DNA of 64,000 nt from an uncultured Pelagibacteraceae bacterium (GTDB lineage Bacteria > Pseudomonadota > Alphaproteobacteria > Pelagibacterales > Pelagibacteraceae). Shown one piece after another: positions 54,631 to 63,703 of the stretch. Each line of letters begins with the position of its first letter. Position 1 is the stretch's first letter. The notes beneath the pieces were generated by a model, which ran no database searches, was not told the origin of the DNA, and worked only from the letters and a program-made list of their open reading frames with translations. The position numbers and the translations under genes were made by a program. The stretch covers positions 1-64,000 of the forward strand of contig CACHGV010000004.1 in assembly GCA_902579465.1 (NCBI GenBank), written 5' to 3'.

Positions 54631-55687
54631 AAAAATAGATGAATTCAGAGTGCCAGCAGAATGGGAGCCTCAAAAATCAGTTTGGGTTGCGTGGCCCCAT
54701 AATAAAAATGATTGGCCTGGACTATTTGAAAAAATTCCAAAGGTAGTTGGAAAAATAATAAAATATTTAACAGAACATCAAAGAGTAGATTTATTAGTCA
54801 ATAATAACAAAAGTATTGATACCACAAGAATATATTTAAAAAAAATAGGTTGTAATCTTTCTAAAATTAAATTTCATAAACTTAAGACGGACAGACTTTG
54901 GCTAAGAGATTCTGGACCAATATTTTTAGTCAACAAGAAAAATCGAAAAAAGACCATGCTTGATTTTAAATTTAATGCCTGGTCAAAATATAAAAATTTT
55001 GGAAATGATAACAAAATCAATAAATATATTAGTAAGTACTTAAAAATTGAAAGTATTCTGCCTAAAAAAGTAAATTCAAAAAAATTTGTAAGAGTAGTGA
55101 TGGAAGGAGGTGCATTTGACAACAATGGATCAGGCTCCATCTTGCTTACAAAGGAGTGCTTATTAAGTAGAAAACAAGAGAGAAATAAAGGATTCAAAAA
55201 AATTGATTATGAAAATCTATTTTCAAAATATTTAAATGCAAAAAATTTTATTTGGCTTAATAAAGGAATTGTTGGAGATGACACACACGGCCATATCGAT
55301 GATATTGCAAGATTTGTCTCAAAAAGTACAATTATGATAGCTATAGAAAATAATAGTTCAGATAAAAATTATAAGGCTCTTAAAGAAAATTTAAAAATAT
55401 TAAGTAATAGTCATGATGAAAATGGAAAAAAATTTAAAATTATAAAGATTCCTATGCCAAGGCCAGTTCTCATAGACAAAACTCGTGTCCCAGCAAGTTA
55501 TCTAAATTTTTTTATAGGCAATAAAATAGTCTTGGTTCCAGTATTTAATGTAAAAGAAGATAAAAAAGTTTTAAAAATCTTTAGAAAATTTTTTACAAGC
55601 AGAAAAGTTATTGCTATTGATTGTAGTGACTTGATTTGGGGTTTTGGAGCTATTCACTGCATGACGCAACAAGAGCCAAAAATTTAA
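54623..55687 (+). CDS. aguA: Agmatine deiminase
   Basis: A 354-residue guanidine-group-modifying enzyme that converts agmatine to N-carbamoylputrescine. It begins FRVPAEWEPQKSVWVAWPH. Catalytic residues fall in LWLRDSGPIFLV (Asp), EGGAFDNNGSG (Glu), GDDTHGHIDDIARF (His) and the C-terminal Cys in GAIHCMTQQEP. It closes the polyamine operon, ending one base before the convergent VUT gene stop. No arginine decarboxylase was recognised here, so the agmatine source is elsewhere or external. Confidence 0.94.
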   Translation: MSKKIDEFRVPAEWEPQKSVWVAWPHNKNDWPGLFEKIPKVVGKIIKYLTEHQRVDLLVNNNKSIDTTRIYLKKIGCNLSKIKFHKLKTDRLWLRDSGPIFLVNKKNRKKTMLDFKFNAWSKYKNFGNDNKINKYISKYLKIESILPKKVNSKKFVRVVMEGGAFDNNGSGSILLTKECLLSRKQERNKGFKKIDYENLFSKYLNAKNFIWLNKGIVGDDTHGHIDDIARFVSKSTIMIAIENNSSDKNYKALKENLKILSNSHDENGKKFKIIKIPMPRPVLIDKTRVPASYLNFFIGNKIVLVPVFNVKEDKKVLKIFRKFFTSRKVIAIDCSDLIWGFGAIHCMTQQEPKI

Positions 55688-55688
55688 A

Positions 55689-56240
55689 TCAAGCAGCTTT
55701 TAAAGTACCTAATAATAATCTAAAAGGTATCAACATTACTAAAGCTACAAAAATCTTTACTGCTAAATCTCCTAAAGAAAGTGTCACCCAAGGTATTCCT
55801 GTTCCATAAAATGAAATCGAAAAAAATAAAAATGTATCTACGGTAGAACCAATTAATGAGGAAGCAAGTGGTGCAATAAACCATTTTTTTTGTCTTAATT
55901 GATCAAATATTTGTACATCTAGTAATTGAGCAATAATAAATGCTGTTCCTGAGCCAATTGCTATTCTTACTGAGATTAAATCTGCAAAATTTGTTGAGAA
56001 AATTAGTGTAAACAAAATACCTATTGTAAATCCTATATAAACAATTTTTCTCGCAACTAATTTACCAAAAGATCTATTTGCTAGATCAGTTATTAAAAAA
56101 GCTATTGGATAACTGAATGCTCCATATGTAAGAATTTCCTGAAGACCATAATATTTAATTGGAAATTGGACTAAATAATTAGACGCTAAAACAACCAATC
56201 CCATTAAAAATGAGAGTGTTAAAAATACTTTATTCATCAA
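55689..56240 (-). CDS. VUT family (YhhQ-like) transporter
   Basis: A 183-residue membrane protein with about six helices. [19 protein letters not shown] (about 42-60) and the [20 protein letters not shown] segment identify the VUT/YhhQ family, members of which import queuosine precursors such as 7-cyano- or 7-aminomethyl-7-deazaguanine. SFGK and [14 protein letters not shown] are also family-like. It overlaps the rpmB end by 4 bases. The substrate is inferred from family only. Confidence 0.82.
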   Translation of the reverse strand: MMNKVFLTLSFLMGLVVLASNYLVQFPIKYYGLQEILTYGAFSYPIAFLITDLANRSFGKLVARKIVYIGFTIGILFTLIFSTNFADLISVRIAIGSGTAFIIAQLLDVQIFDQLRQKKWFIAPLASSLIGSTVDTFLFFSISFYGTGIPWVTLSLGDLAVKIFVALVMLIPFRLLLGTLKAA

Positions 56241-56518
56241 GCAGATTTACTGACTAAAGATTTTTTTAATTTTTTTAGCCTTAATGATAAATCTCTAGAC
56301 TTGGCTGAAATAAGAAATTGGTCAAAACTACCTTTTTTATCTACTGATCTAACCCCAGCATTTGAGACTGTTAATCTTAAACTTTTCTTAAGCAGCTCAC
56401 TTTTAAACTTAACTTTTTTTAAATTTGGCAGAAATCTTCTTTTAGTCTTATTGTTAGCATGACTAACGTTATGACCTTTGAGTGGGATTTTTCCAGTAAG
56501 TTCACATTTTTTTGACAT
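56237..56518 (-). CDS. rpmB: 50S ribosomal protein L28
   Basis: A 93-residue L28 of the longer alphaproteobacterial form. It starts [20 protein letters not shown], followed by [14 protein letters not shown], the classic L28 block, and [16 protein letters not shown]. It lies 43 bases downstream of pyrD on the same strand, and the gap contains a 7-bp hairpin. Grouping with a transport gene downstream is probably just compaction. Confidence 0.96.
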   Translation of the reverse strand: MSKKCELTGKIPLKGHNVSHANNKTKRRFLPNLKKVKFKSELLKKSLRLTVSNAGVRSVDKKGSFDQFLISAKSRDLSLRLKKLKKSLVSKSA

Positions 56519-56533
56519 AAATTATGAGCCTGT

Positions 56534-56551
56534 ATAAGATCTCAATCTTAT
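56534..56551 (-). promoter_or_regulatory. Hairpin in the rpmB leader
   Basis: On the minus strand ATAAGAT pairs perfectly with ATCTTAT (7 bp) around the tetraloop TGAG. It lies in the 43 bases between pyrD and rpmB and is not followed by T's, so it does not look like a terminator. It could be an mRNA processing or regulatory element for L28. The observation is direct; the function is unknown. Confidence 0.4.
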
Positions 56552-56561
56552 CACGTCAAGA

Positions 56562-57602
56562 TTAATTTTTAGTTCCAATGGCCTCTGAAACATTTTTAAA
56601 TCCCTTATTTTTTAATAAATCAATTAATTCTGTACTTATTTTTGAAGCTATACGTGGACCTCTGTAAACCATTCCAGTATATAATTGAACGAGTGTTGCG
56701 CCAGAAATAATTTTTTCAAAAGCATCTTGTCCATTACTAACACCACCTACTCCTATTATTTTTGTTTTATCTTTAAGAATTTTATAAAATTTGGAAATTG
56801 CCTCGTTTGAAATCTTTTCAATTGGTTTACCTGACAGTCCACCCTTTTCTAATTTATTTATATTTTTTAAATTTTCTCTATTCTTATCTGTGGTATTGGA
56901 AACAATAATAATTCCTATTTCTTGTTCCATAATGATCTTGGATACTCTGTTAATTTGATTGTCATTAAGATCAGGTGAAACTTTTATTGCTAATGGAACG
57001 TTTGAATTCAATTCTTTTTTTTCATTTTTTAGCTTATCAATTAATGAATTTAATTCATCTTGGTTATGAAAGTCTCTTAAATTTTCTGTATTTGGTGAGG
57101 AAATGTTTATAGTTATATAATCAGCTAAATTATAAAACTTACGAAAACAAATTAAATAATCCTCAACTCTATCTTTGGAGTCTTTATTTGGTCCAATATT
57201 TATTCCTAAAAAACCCTTTTTATTATTTTCCCTAATTGTCTGGCTAATTCGTTCTGAACCAGAATTGTTAAATCCTAATCTATTAATAAGAGCTTCATCT
57301 TCTTCCAGTCTAAAAACTCTTGGTTTAGGGTTACCAAATTGAGGCTTTGGAGTAATTGTCCCTACTTCAACAAAACCAAATCCAAGATTAAAGAGTGAAT
57401 TGTATACTTCAGCATTTTTATCAAACCCAGCAGCAACACCAATTGGTGAAGATAATTTTTTTTCACAAAAAGTTGTTTCTAAAATATGATTTTCTTTAGG
57501 TTTTGAGTAAGAAATATTATTTAATTTTAGTGCTTTTATTGCTAAAGAATGAGCTACTTCTGGGCTAAATTTAAAAATTAGTGGTCTTAAAATATTAAAC
57601 AT
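56562..57602 (-). CDS. pyrD: Dihydroorotate dehydrogenase (quinone), class 2
   Basis: Membrane-associated flavoenzyme of pyrimidine synthesis that passes electrons to quinone. It is 346 residues. The N-terminal quinone-binding helix region (MFNILRPLIFKFSPEVAHSL) marks class 2. Flavin and substrate motifs are SPIGVAAGFDKNAEVY, GFVEVGTITPKPQFGNPKPR, NISSPNTENLR (with the catalytic Ser region) and GVGGVSNGQDAFEKI. It overlaps the lysyl-tRNA synthetase gene by 8 bases. Confidence 0.95.
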   Translation of the reverse strand: MFNILRPLIFKFSPEVAHSLAIKALKLNNISYSKPKENHILETTFCEKKLSSPIGVAAGFDKNAEVYNSLFNLGFGFVEVGTITPKPQFGNPKPRVFRLEEDEALINRLGFNNSGSERISQTIRENNKKGFLGINIGPNKDSKDRVEDYLICFRKFYNLADYITINISSPNTENLRDFHNQDELNSLIDKLKNEKKELNSNVPLAIKVSPDLNDNQINRVSKIIMEQEIGIIIVSNTTDKNRENLKNINKLEKGGLSGKPIEKISNEAISKFYKILKDKTKIIGVGGVSNGQDAFEKIISGATLVQLYTGMVYRGPRIASKISTELIDLLKNKGFKNVSEAIGTKN

Positions 57603-59163
57603 TTTCTAATTTATTTTTTATTAATTCTTTGGTTTCTTGAACCCCAAAAAAGCTTATAAAAAAACCAAATCGTGGTCCATTTTCTACCCCAAAAACTACC
57701 TCATATATTAACTTAAACCAATCACGCAAATTTTCTTTATAGCCATTTTCTTTGCCGACTGTATAAATTGTAGTCTGAATATCCTCTGGTTTCATTGCAT
57801 CATCACAGCTATCTAAAGAGTTTACTAAAGCGTCTAAAGCAATTTTTTCGCTTTCGTTTGGTTTTTTATAAATCTTTTTAGATTTTATAACGTCATTAAA
57901 ATATTTAATTGCATAAGATATTAATTTGTCAAAGATTGGATACATACTCTGATTAATATCTTTCTTATATTTCTTAACAAACTTCCAAAGTAATTCTTTA
58001 TTATCAGCATTGCTAGTCTCAACTAAATTTAATAGCATTGAGAAGGGCATAATTGAATTTTCCTCTGGTATCTCTGAATTATGAACGTGCCAGACAGGGT
58101 TCATTAATTTTTGAAGTTCGTTTTGAGTTTTACTTTTTTCAATAAAATCAAGATATTCATCAACGGCCTTTGGTACAACTTCTCTATAAAGTTTTTTTGC
58201 TCTTTTTGGATTCTGGTACATATACAAAGAGAGACTTTCAGGTGATGCATACTCTAACCATTGATCGATTGTAATTCCATTTCCTTTTGACTTAGATATT
58301 TTTTCACCTTTTTCATCTAAAAATAACTCATATGCAAAGCCAGATGGATTTGACTTACCTAATAATTTTATGATTTTTGTTGATAAAATTGCACTCTCAA
58401 TCAAATCTTTCCCATACATTTCAAAATCTACATCAAGGGCATACCATCTCATAGCCCAATCTACTTTCCATTGTAATTTGCAATTACCATCTAAAATACT
58501 CTGTTCTAATTTTTTCCCGTCAATATCAAAAATTATTTTTGAATTTTTAGTATCTACTTCTGAAACTGGTACCTCTAATACAACACCTGTATCTGGACAT
58601 ATTGGTAAAAATGGAGAATATGTTTTTTGTCTTTCCTTGCCAAGTGTTGGAATAACAATATTCATTATTCCTTCATAATTTTCTAAAATTAATTTTAATG
58701 TTTCGTTGAAAAAACCAGATTTATATAAAAGTGTTGAGCTTTTAAAATTATATTTAAAATTAAATTTATTAAGAAAGTTTTTTAACATTTCATTATTATG
58801 TTCACCAAAACTATTAAATTTTCCAAAAGGATCTGGAACTTGAGTTAAGGGTTTATGAAGATTTTCTTCAAGTTTTTTAGGATTAGGAATATTTTCAGGA
58901 ACTTTTCTTAGTCCATCCATATCGTCAGAAAAAGTAATTATTTCTTTAGGGAGGTCTGATAGATGGTTTAAAGCATTAACAATCATTGAGGTTCTTGCTA
59001 CTTCTCCAAATGTGCCAATGTGCGGTAAGCCGCTGGGACCATATCCTGTTTGAAGAATAATTTTTCCCTTATTTTCAATATTTTTTTTTCTCTCTCTTAG
59101 AAGCTTTTTGGCTTCAACAAAGGGCCAAGCGTTTGTTTTATCAATGTTGGTTTTATCGATCAC
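57595..59163 (-). CDS. lysS: Lysyl-tRNA synthetase, class I
   Basis: A 522-residue class I (LysK-type) synthetase, the form used by most archaea and many alphaproteobacteria instead of the class II enzyme. The HIGH-type motif is GPSGLPHIGTFGE (about 43-55), and the KMSKS-type loop is GEKISKSKGNGITID (about 288). A helical anticodon-binding domain makes up the C-terminal third. It precedes pyrD in the same direction and is divergent from trkH with 86 bases between starts. Confidence 0.95.
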   Translation of the reverse strand: MIDKTNIDKTNAWPFVEAKKLLRERKKNIENKGKIILQTGYGPSGLPHIGTFGEVARTSMIVNALNHLSDLPKEIITFSDDMDGLRKVPENIPNPKKLEENLHKPLTQVPDPFGKFNSFGEHNNEMLKNFLNKFNFKYNFKSSTLLYKSGFFNETLKLILENYEGIMNIVIPTLGKERQKTYSPFLPICPDTGVVLEVPVSEVDTKNSKIIFDIDGKKLEQSILDGNCKLQWKVDWAMRWYALDVDFEMYGKDLIESAILSTKIIKLLGKSNPSGFAYELFLDEKGEKISKSKGNGITIDQWLEYASPESLSLYMYQNPKRAKKLYREVVPKAVDEYLDFIEKSKTQNELQKLMNPVWHVHNSEIPEENSIMPFSMLLNLVETSNADNKELLWKFVKKYKKDINQSMYPIFDKLISYAIKYFNDVIKSKKIYKKPNESEKIALDALVNSLDSCDDAMKPEDIQTTIYTVGKENGYKENLRDWFKLIYEVVFGVENGPRFGFFISFFGVQETKELIKNKLENV

Positions 59164-59249
59164 TTTTAATCAAATAGCTTATAAAATAGCATTTTTAATA
59201 ATTCTTATAGAGTTGAAATTTATTTACCATAAAATAATGTCCAATCAAA

Positions 59250-60698
59250 ATGTCCAATTATAAAACAGTTTTCTTTACGCTGGGAGTTTTGCAAATAATT
59301 TTGGGGTTATCGATGATTGCGCCAATTTTAACGCAGTTTTTTTATAACGAGCTCAACTCTGGTTTCATAAGTTCTGGAATTGTAACTATTATTTTTGGAG
59401 TTCTTTTTTTACTGACAAATTTAGATCATGATAAGAAAATTAGTTTACCACAAGCCTTCCTTTTGACAGCTTTATCTTGGTTGAGTATTGCTATTTTTGG
59501 CTCACTTCCTTTCATATTTTCGGAGGTTGAATTGAGTCTGACAGATGCTTTTTTTGAGAGTATGTCGGGTATTACTACAACTGGATCAACTATAATCACC
59601 AACTTAAATGAGACCCCTAAAAGCATATTGCTATGGAGAGGAATGCTACAATGGTTAGGCGGAATTGGAATTATCGTAATGGCAATTACTTTAATGCCAC
59701 TTATGAATATTGGTGGGATGCAATTGTTCATTATATCCACAAGCGATACTCCAGAAAAAATTTTACCTAGATCAAAAGAGATAGCGTTGAGATTAATCTT
59801 AGTTTACTCCGGATTGACTTTTATATGTGCATTATTTTATAAAATATTTGGGATGAACTTTTTTGATAGTATAGTTCATTCAATGACAACAATAGCGACA
59901 GGAGGATTTTCAAATTATAATGAGTCTATAGGTTACTTCGATAATTCTTTAATAGAATGTACATCAATAATATTTATTATTTTAGGAAGTATTCCATTCA
60001 TAGCCTATATCAAATATTTAAATGGAGACAAAAAAATATTTTTTAAAGATACACAAATTAAAACTTTTATAAAAATTGTAATTTTTTCAATTGTCTTAAT
60101 GTATTTATATTTGTTTATAAATAATCAAAGTTTTTTTGATACAAATATTAGATCAATCGCTTTTAATGTTATATCAATTTTAACTGGAACTGGTTATGTA
60201 ACTCAAAACTTTAGTGAATGGGGTCAATTTCCATTAATTTATTTTCTTATTCTAATGTTTATTGGTGGCTGTGCGGGTTCTACAGCTTGTGGAATTAAAA
60301 TATTTAGAGTCCAAATTTTGTTCCAGTTTATTAGTATACAACTAAAAAAAATAATTTATCCAAGAGGCATATTCAAAATAAAATATGAAAATAATAATAT
60401 AGATGAAAAATTTTTAGCCTCTATTATTTCGTTTATATTTTTATATATTGTAATTTTTTTTGTTATAACAGCCCTCCTATCAACCAGTGGTTTGGATTTA
60501 ACAACATCAATATCCGCCGCCGCAACATCAATATCAAATGTGGGACCTGGTTTAGGCGAAATTATTGGTCCAAATGGTAATTTTTCTAATTTATCTGATT
60601 TTTCAAAATGGATTTTAAGTTTAGCAATGATATTAGGTAGATTAGAGTTATTTGCTGTACTAGTATTATTTATTCCATCATTTTGGAGAAAATATTAA
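59250..60698 (+). CDS. trkH: Trk-type potassium uptake membrane subunit
   Basis: A 482-residue K+ channel-like transporter with four pore repeats. The pore-loop glycines are in SGITTTGSTII, TTIATGGFSNYN, LTGTGYVTQNF and SNVGPGLGEIIGPNG. It works with the cytosolic NAD-binding TrkA, which is not in this window. The downstream AmpG-like gene overlaps the stop (TAATG), so the two are probably co-transcribed, though a functional link is not evident. Confidence 0.93.
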   Translation: MSNYKTVFFTLGVLQIILGLSMIAPILTQFFYNELNSGFISSGIVTIIFGVLFLLTNLDHDKKISLPQAFLLTALSWLSIAIFGSLPFIFSEVELSLTDAFFESMSGITTTGSTIITNLNETPKSILLWRGMLQWLGGIGIIVMAITLMPLMNIGGMQLFIISTSDTPEKILPRSKEIALRLILVYSGLTFICALFYKIFGMNFFDSIVHSMTTIATGGFSNYNESIGYFDNSLIECTSIIFIILGSIPFIAYIKYLNGDKKIFFKDTQIKTFIKIVIFSIVLMYLYLFINNQSFFDTNIRSIAFNVISILTGTGYVTQNFSEWGQFPLIYFLILMFIGGCAGSTACGIKIFRVQILFQFISIQLKKIIYPRGIFKIKYENNNIDEKFLASIISFIFLYIVIFFVITALLSTSGLDLTTSISAAATSISNVGPGLGEIIGPNGNFSNLSDFSKWILSLAMILGRLELFAVLVLFIPSFWRKY

Positions 60699-62071
60699 TG
60701 TCTACAAGACAACAAAGTTGGAAAGACTCTTTGCTAGTTTACAAAGATGTGAGGATGATGAGGATTTTGCTTCTTGGAGCAATTAGTGGTTTTCCATGGG
60801 TATTAATTGCTAGTAGCTTAAGTCTTTGGTTAAAAGAAGAAGGATTAAGTAGATCAACAATTGGATGGGCTGGATTAATATTTGGGGTATATGCATTTAA
60901 TTATTTGTGGGCTCCAATAATTGATAGAATACAGATACCAGTTTTGTCTAAAAAATTAGGACATAGACGAGGATGGATTGTCTTAATGCAATTTGTAATT
61001 CTATTAAGTTTGGTCGTCTGGAGTTTTATTAATCCTACTCAAGACCTTGCTCTATTAATTACCGTTGGTTTAATAATAGCAGTAGCTTCTGCTACTCAAG
61101 ATATTACAGTTGATGCATTACGAATTGAACAAATTAATTCCGATGAAGGTAAAGCTATGGCTGCTGGTGCAGCTATGGCAGTTGTTGGTTGGTGGACCGG
61201 TTATAAATTAGGTGGTGTAGTTGCATTATTTACAGCTGAATTTTTTGAAAATCTTGGAGTAGCAGACTATTGGCAAGCTACTTTTTTAATTTTAGGTGTT
61301 TTGGTTATATTAATGAATATAGGTTTAATGTTTGTTCATGAGCCAGTTGAAAATGACAGACAAAAAAAACAAAGGGCAAATGATCAAATAATAAGGGATA
61401 AACTTGGATCGAATAATATTTTAACAAACTTTATTGCATATATTACAGGTACTATTGGAGGACCAATAATAAGTTTTTTCAAAAAAAATGGTCTTGCTAT
61501 TGCATTAGGAATTTTAGGTTTTGTATTTTTATTTAAAATTGGAGAGGCATTTTTAGGACGAATGTCGATAGTCTTTTATAAAGAAATTGGCTTTTCTAAA
61601 GGACAAATAGCTATTTATTCTAAAGGATTAGGTTGGATTACAACTGTAGTTTTTACTCTACTAGGAGGTGTAATGGCAATGCGGGCTGGCACTATAAAAA
61701 CAATGTTCTTTGCTGGTGGGCTGATGGCTTTGACAAATCTTATTTTTGCACTGCTAGCGTGGGTAGGTAAGTCTGAACTTTTATTTGCAATAGCTGTAAT
61801 TGCCGACGACATAACTGCTGCATTTGCGACTGTTGCATTTGTAGCATTCATATCATTATTAGTAGATAGAACTTATACAGCAACTCAATATGCATTGCTG
61901 GCATCAATAGGAACTGCCGGCAGAACTACACTTGCCTCCTCATCTGGGGCTTTGGTAGATTGGTTAAATGGGGATTGGGGAACATTTTTTGTTATCACTA
62001 CAATAATGGTTATCCCATCATTAATATGTCTTTGGTTTATAAGAAGCAAGGTAAAAATTGGTGAAAAATAG
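60698..62071 (+). CDS. AmpG-like MFS permease
   Basis: A 457-residue major facilitator with about 12-14 helices. The N-terminal ISGFPWVLIASSLSLWLKEE and SATQDITVDALRIEQI segments match the AmpG muropeptide permease family, which imports GlcNAc-anhydroMurNAc peptides. The start is ATG 60698, overlapping the trkH stop; the upstream TTG at 60683 is inside trkH. The next gene, a cytoplasmic NlpC/P60 peptidase, overlaps it by 11 to 14 bases, supporting a murein-recycling role. Confidence 0.85.
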   Translation: MSTRQQSWKDSLLVYKDVRMMRILLLGAISGFPWVLIASSLSLWLKEEGLSRSTIGWAGLIFGVYAFNYLWAPIIDRIQIPVLSKKLGHRRGWIVLMQFVILLSLVVWSFINPTQDLALLITVGLIIAVASATQDITVDALRIEQINSDEGKAMAAGAAMAVVGWWTGYKLGGVVALFTAEFFENLGVADYWQATFLILGVLVILMNIGLMFVHEPVENDRQKKQRANDQIIRDKLGSNNILTNFIAYITGTIGGPIISFFKKNGLAIALGILGFVFLFKIGEAFLGRMSIVFYKEIGFSKGQIAIYSKGLGWITTVVFTLLGGVMAMRAGTIKTMFFAGGLMALTNLIFALLAWVGKSELLFAIAVIADDITAAFATVAFVAFISLLVDRTYTATQYALLASIGTAGRTTLASSSGALVDWLNGDWGTFFVITTIMVIPSLICLWFIRSKVKIGEK

Positions 62072-62807
62072 GTACTTTTGCAGTAGCCCATATTTCAATG
62101 TTTATGAGACAGCTACAACAAAATCTAACCTTAGCTCACAAATTTTGTATGGTGAGAAATTTCAAATAATACAAAAAAAAAAGAATTTTTTAAAAGTTAG
62201 AACAATTAATGACAAGTATGTTGGTTTTATAAAAGTTGGAAAGTTTTACAAAAAAATGAACCAGACACATAAGGTTAGTGTCTTGAAATCTAAAATTTAT
62301 TCAAAACCTTTAAGTAAGTTCGGTACCAAAAAATTCCTTCCTTTTTCATCAAAAATTGAATTTTTAGAAAAAAAAAATAATTTTGTTAAGTTTGAAAAAA
62401 ATAAATGGGTTAGCTTTAATGAATTAGAAAGTATCAAAAAAAGAAATATTGATTTTGTAAAAATATTAAAACTTTTTTTAGGTTGTAAATATAAATGGGG
62501 CGGTAAATGTTTTGATGGTATTGACTGTTCAGCTTTATTACAAATTTTTTATCAATTTAATAATAAATTTTTTCCAAGAGATACAGTTGATCAAGTTAAA
62601 ATTAAAAAGGGGGTTATTAAAAAAAAGGTTTTCAAAAAGGGGGATATTATTTTTTGGAAGGGACATGTTGCAATTTGTTTGAATTCAAATAATTTAATCC
62701 ATGCATATGGACCAAGAAGAAAAGTATTAATAATGCCAATTGATAAAACAATAAAATTAATCGAGAAAACTGCAAATTTAAAAATAATAAAGATTATATC
62801 AATTTAG
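62061..62807 (+). CDS. Cytoplasmic NlpC/P60 (C40) endopeptidase
   Basis: A 248-residue protein without signal peptide. Residues 1 to about 125 contain two SH3b-like segments (EKFQIIQKKKNFLKVRT and SKIEFLEKKNNFVKFEK). The catalytic domain has Cys in KWGGKCFDGIDCSALLQ and His in IIFWKGHVAICL, as in gamma-D-glutamyl-L-diamino acid peptidases. The start is GTG 62061 or TTG 62058, both within the permease end. Its place after an AmpG-like importer suggests that it trims recycled murein peptides. The stop interlocks with tyrA in TTAG. Confidence 0.87.
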   Translation: MKNRYFCSSPYFNVYETATTKSNLSSQILYGEKFQIIQKKKNFLKVRTINDKYVGFIKVGKFYKKMNQTHKVSVLKSKIYSKPLSKFGTKKFLPFSSKIEFLEKKNNFVKFEKNKWVSFNELESIKKRNIDFVKILKLFLGCKYKWGGKCFDGIDCSALLQIFYQFNNKFFPRDTVDQVKIKKGVIKKKVFKKGDIIFWKGHVAICLNSNNLIHAYGPRRKVLIMPIDKTIKLIEKTANLKIIKIISI

Positions 62808-63703
62808 TCTTGGTCTCTTCCAAAATCTGGTTTAGCTACATCCTGTTTTAAACTTAAGATTTGCTGTCTTACCTTTTTTGAATTAATTAATTTTTTTTTC
62901 AAAGTCTTATCATCTAAATTTTCTATATTTTTTTTAAATGAATTTAAATTATAAATAAATAAGTTTATCGCACTCACTATATTTTTTTTATTATTAAAAA
63001 AAATATCTCTCCACATTATTTCATTAGATGCAGCTATCCTTGAAAAATCTCTTAAACCTCCTGCACTAAATTTTATGACATCCTTTTTTTGTTTTTTTTG
63101 AAAATCTTGTGCAGTTTTTATCAAGTTATAAGCTATTAAATGAGGTAAATGACTCGTGATAGAAAAAATTTTATCATGAATTTTTGCGTCCATAATAATT
63201 ACTTTTGAACCTAGTTTTTTCCAAAATTTTAATAATTTATTTTGTTTTAATTTATTTTTATCACTAACAACAATGCACCATTTTTTTACAAAAAGATTTT
63301 TGGTTCCATACTCAGGTCCACTTACCTCTGAACCTGATATCGGATGACTTGTAATCCAATCAAGTGATTTTACTAGTTTTTTATTTTTTAATTTTAATAC
63401 ATTTTCTTTAGTTGAGCCTACATCGGTAATTAGGCAATTTTTATTTAAATATTTATTTAAATTAGGTATAATTTTATCATATTCGCTCATTGGTGTTGAT
63501 AACACAACAAGATCCATGTCAGATAATTTATCGTTTAATTTTTTTAGAATAATTATTTTGTTATTAATTTTTTTTATCTTTTGAATATTTTTTTGTGATT
63601 TTTCATAAACGAAAAAATGTTTAGAGATTTTTTTAGTTATCGAACCTCTTAATATTGAGGAGCCTATAAGTCCACAACCTATAATTAAAATTTTTTTAAA
63701 CAT
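62804..63703 (-). CDS. tyrA: Prephenate/arogenate dehydrogenase
   Basis: A 299-residue NAD(P)-dependent dehydrogenase of tyrosine synthesis. The Rossmann motif is IIGCGLIGSSILRGSI (about 7-22). The catalytic His is in WITSHPISGSEVSGPEYG, with the second conserved His in FSITSHLPHLIAYNL. It overlaps hisC by 8 bases; the hisC-tyrA pair is common in alphaproteobacteria, where HisC can also transaminate aromatic precursors. Confidence 0.93.
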   Translation of the reverse strand: MFKKILIIGCGLIGSSILRGSITKKISKHFFVYEKSQKNIQKIKKINNKIIILKKLNDKLSDMDLVVLSTPMSEYDKIIPNLNKYLNKNCLITDVGSTKENVLKLKNKKLVKSLDWITSHPISGSEVSGPEYGTKNLFVKKWCIVVSDKNKLKQNKLLKFWKKLGSKVIIMDAKIHDKIFSITSHLPHLIAYNLIKTAQDFQKKQKKDVIKFSAGGLRDFSRIAASNEIMWRDIFFNNKKNIVSAINLFIYNLNSFKKNIENLDDKTLKKKLINSKKVRQQILSLKQDVAKPDFGRDQD

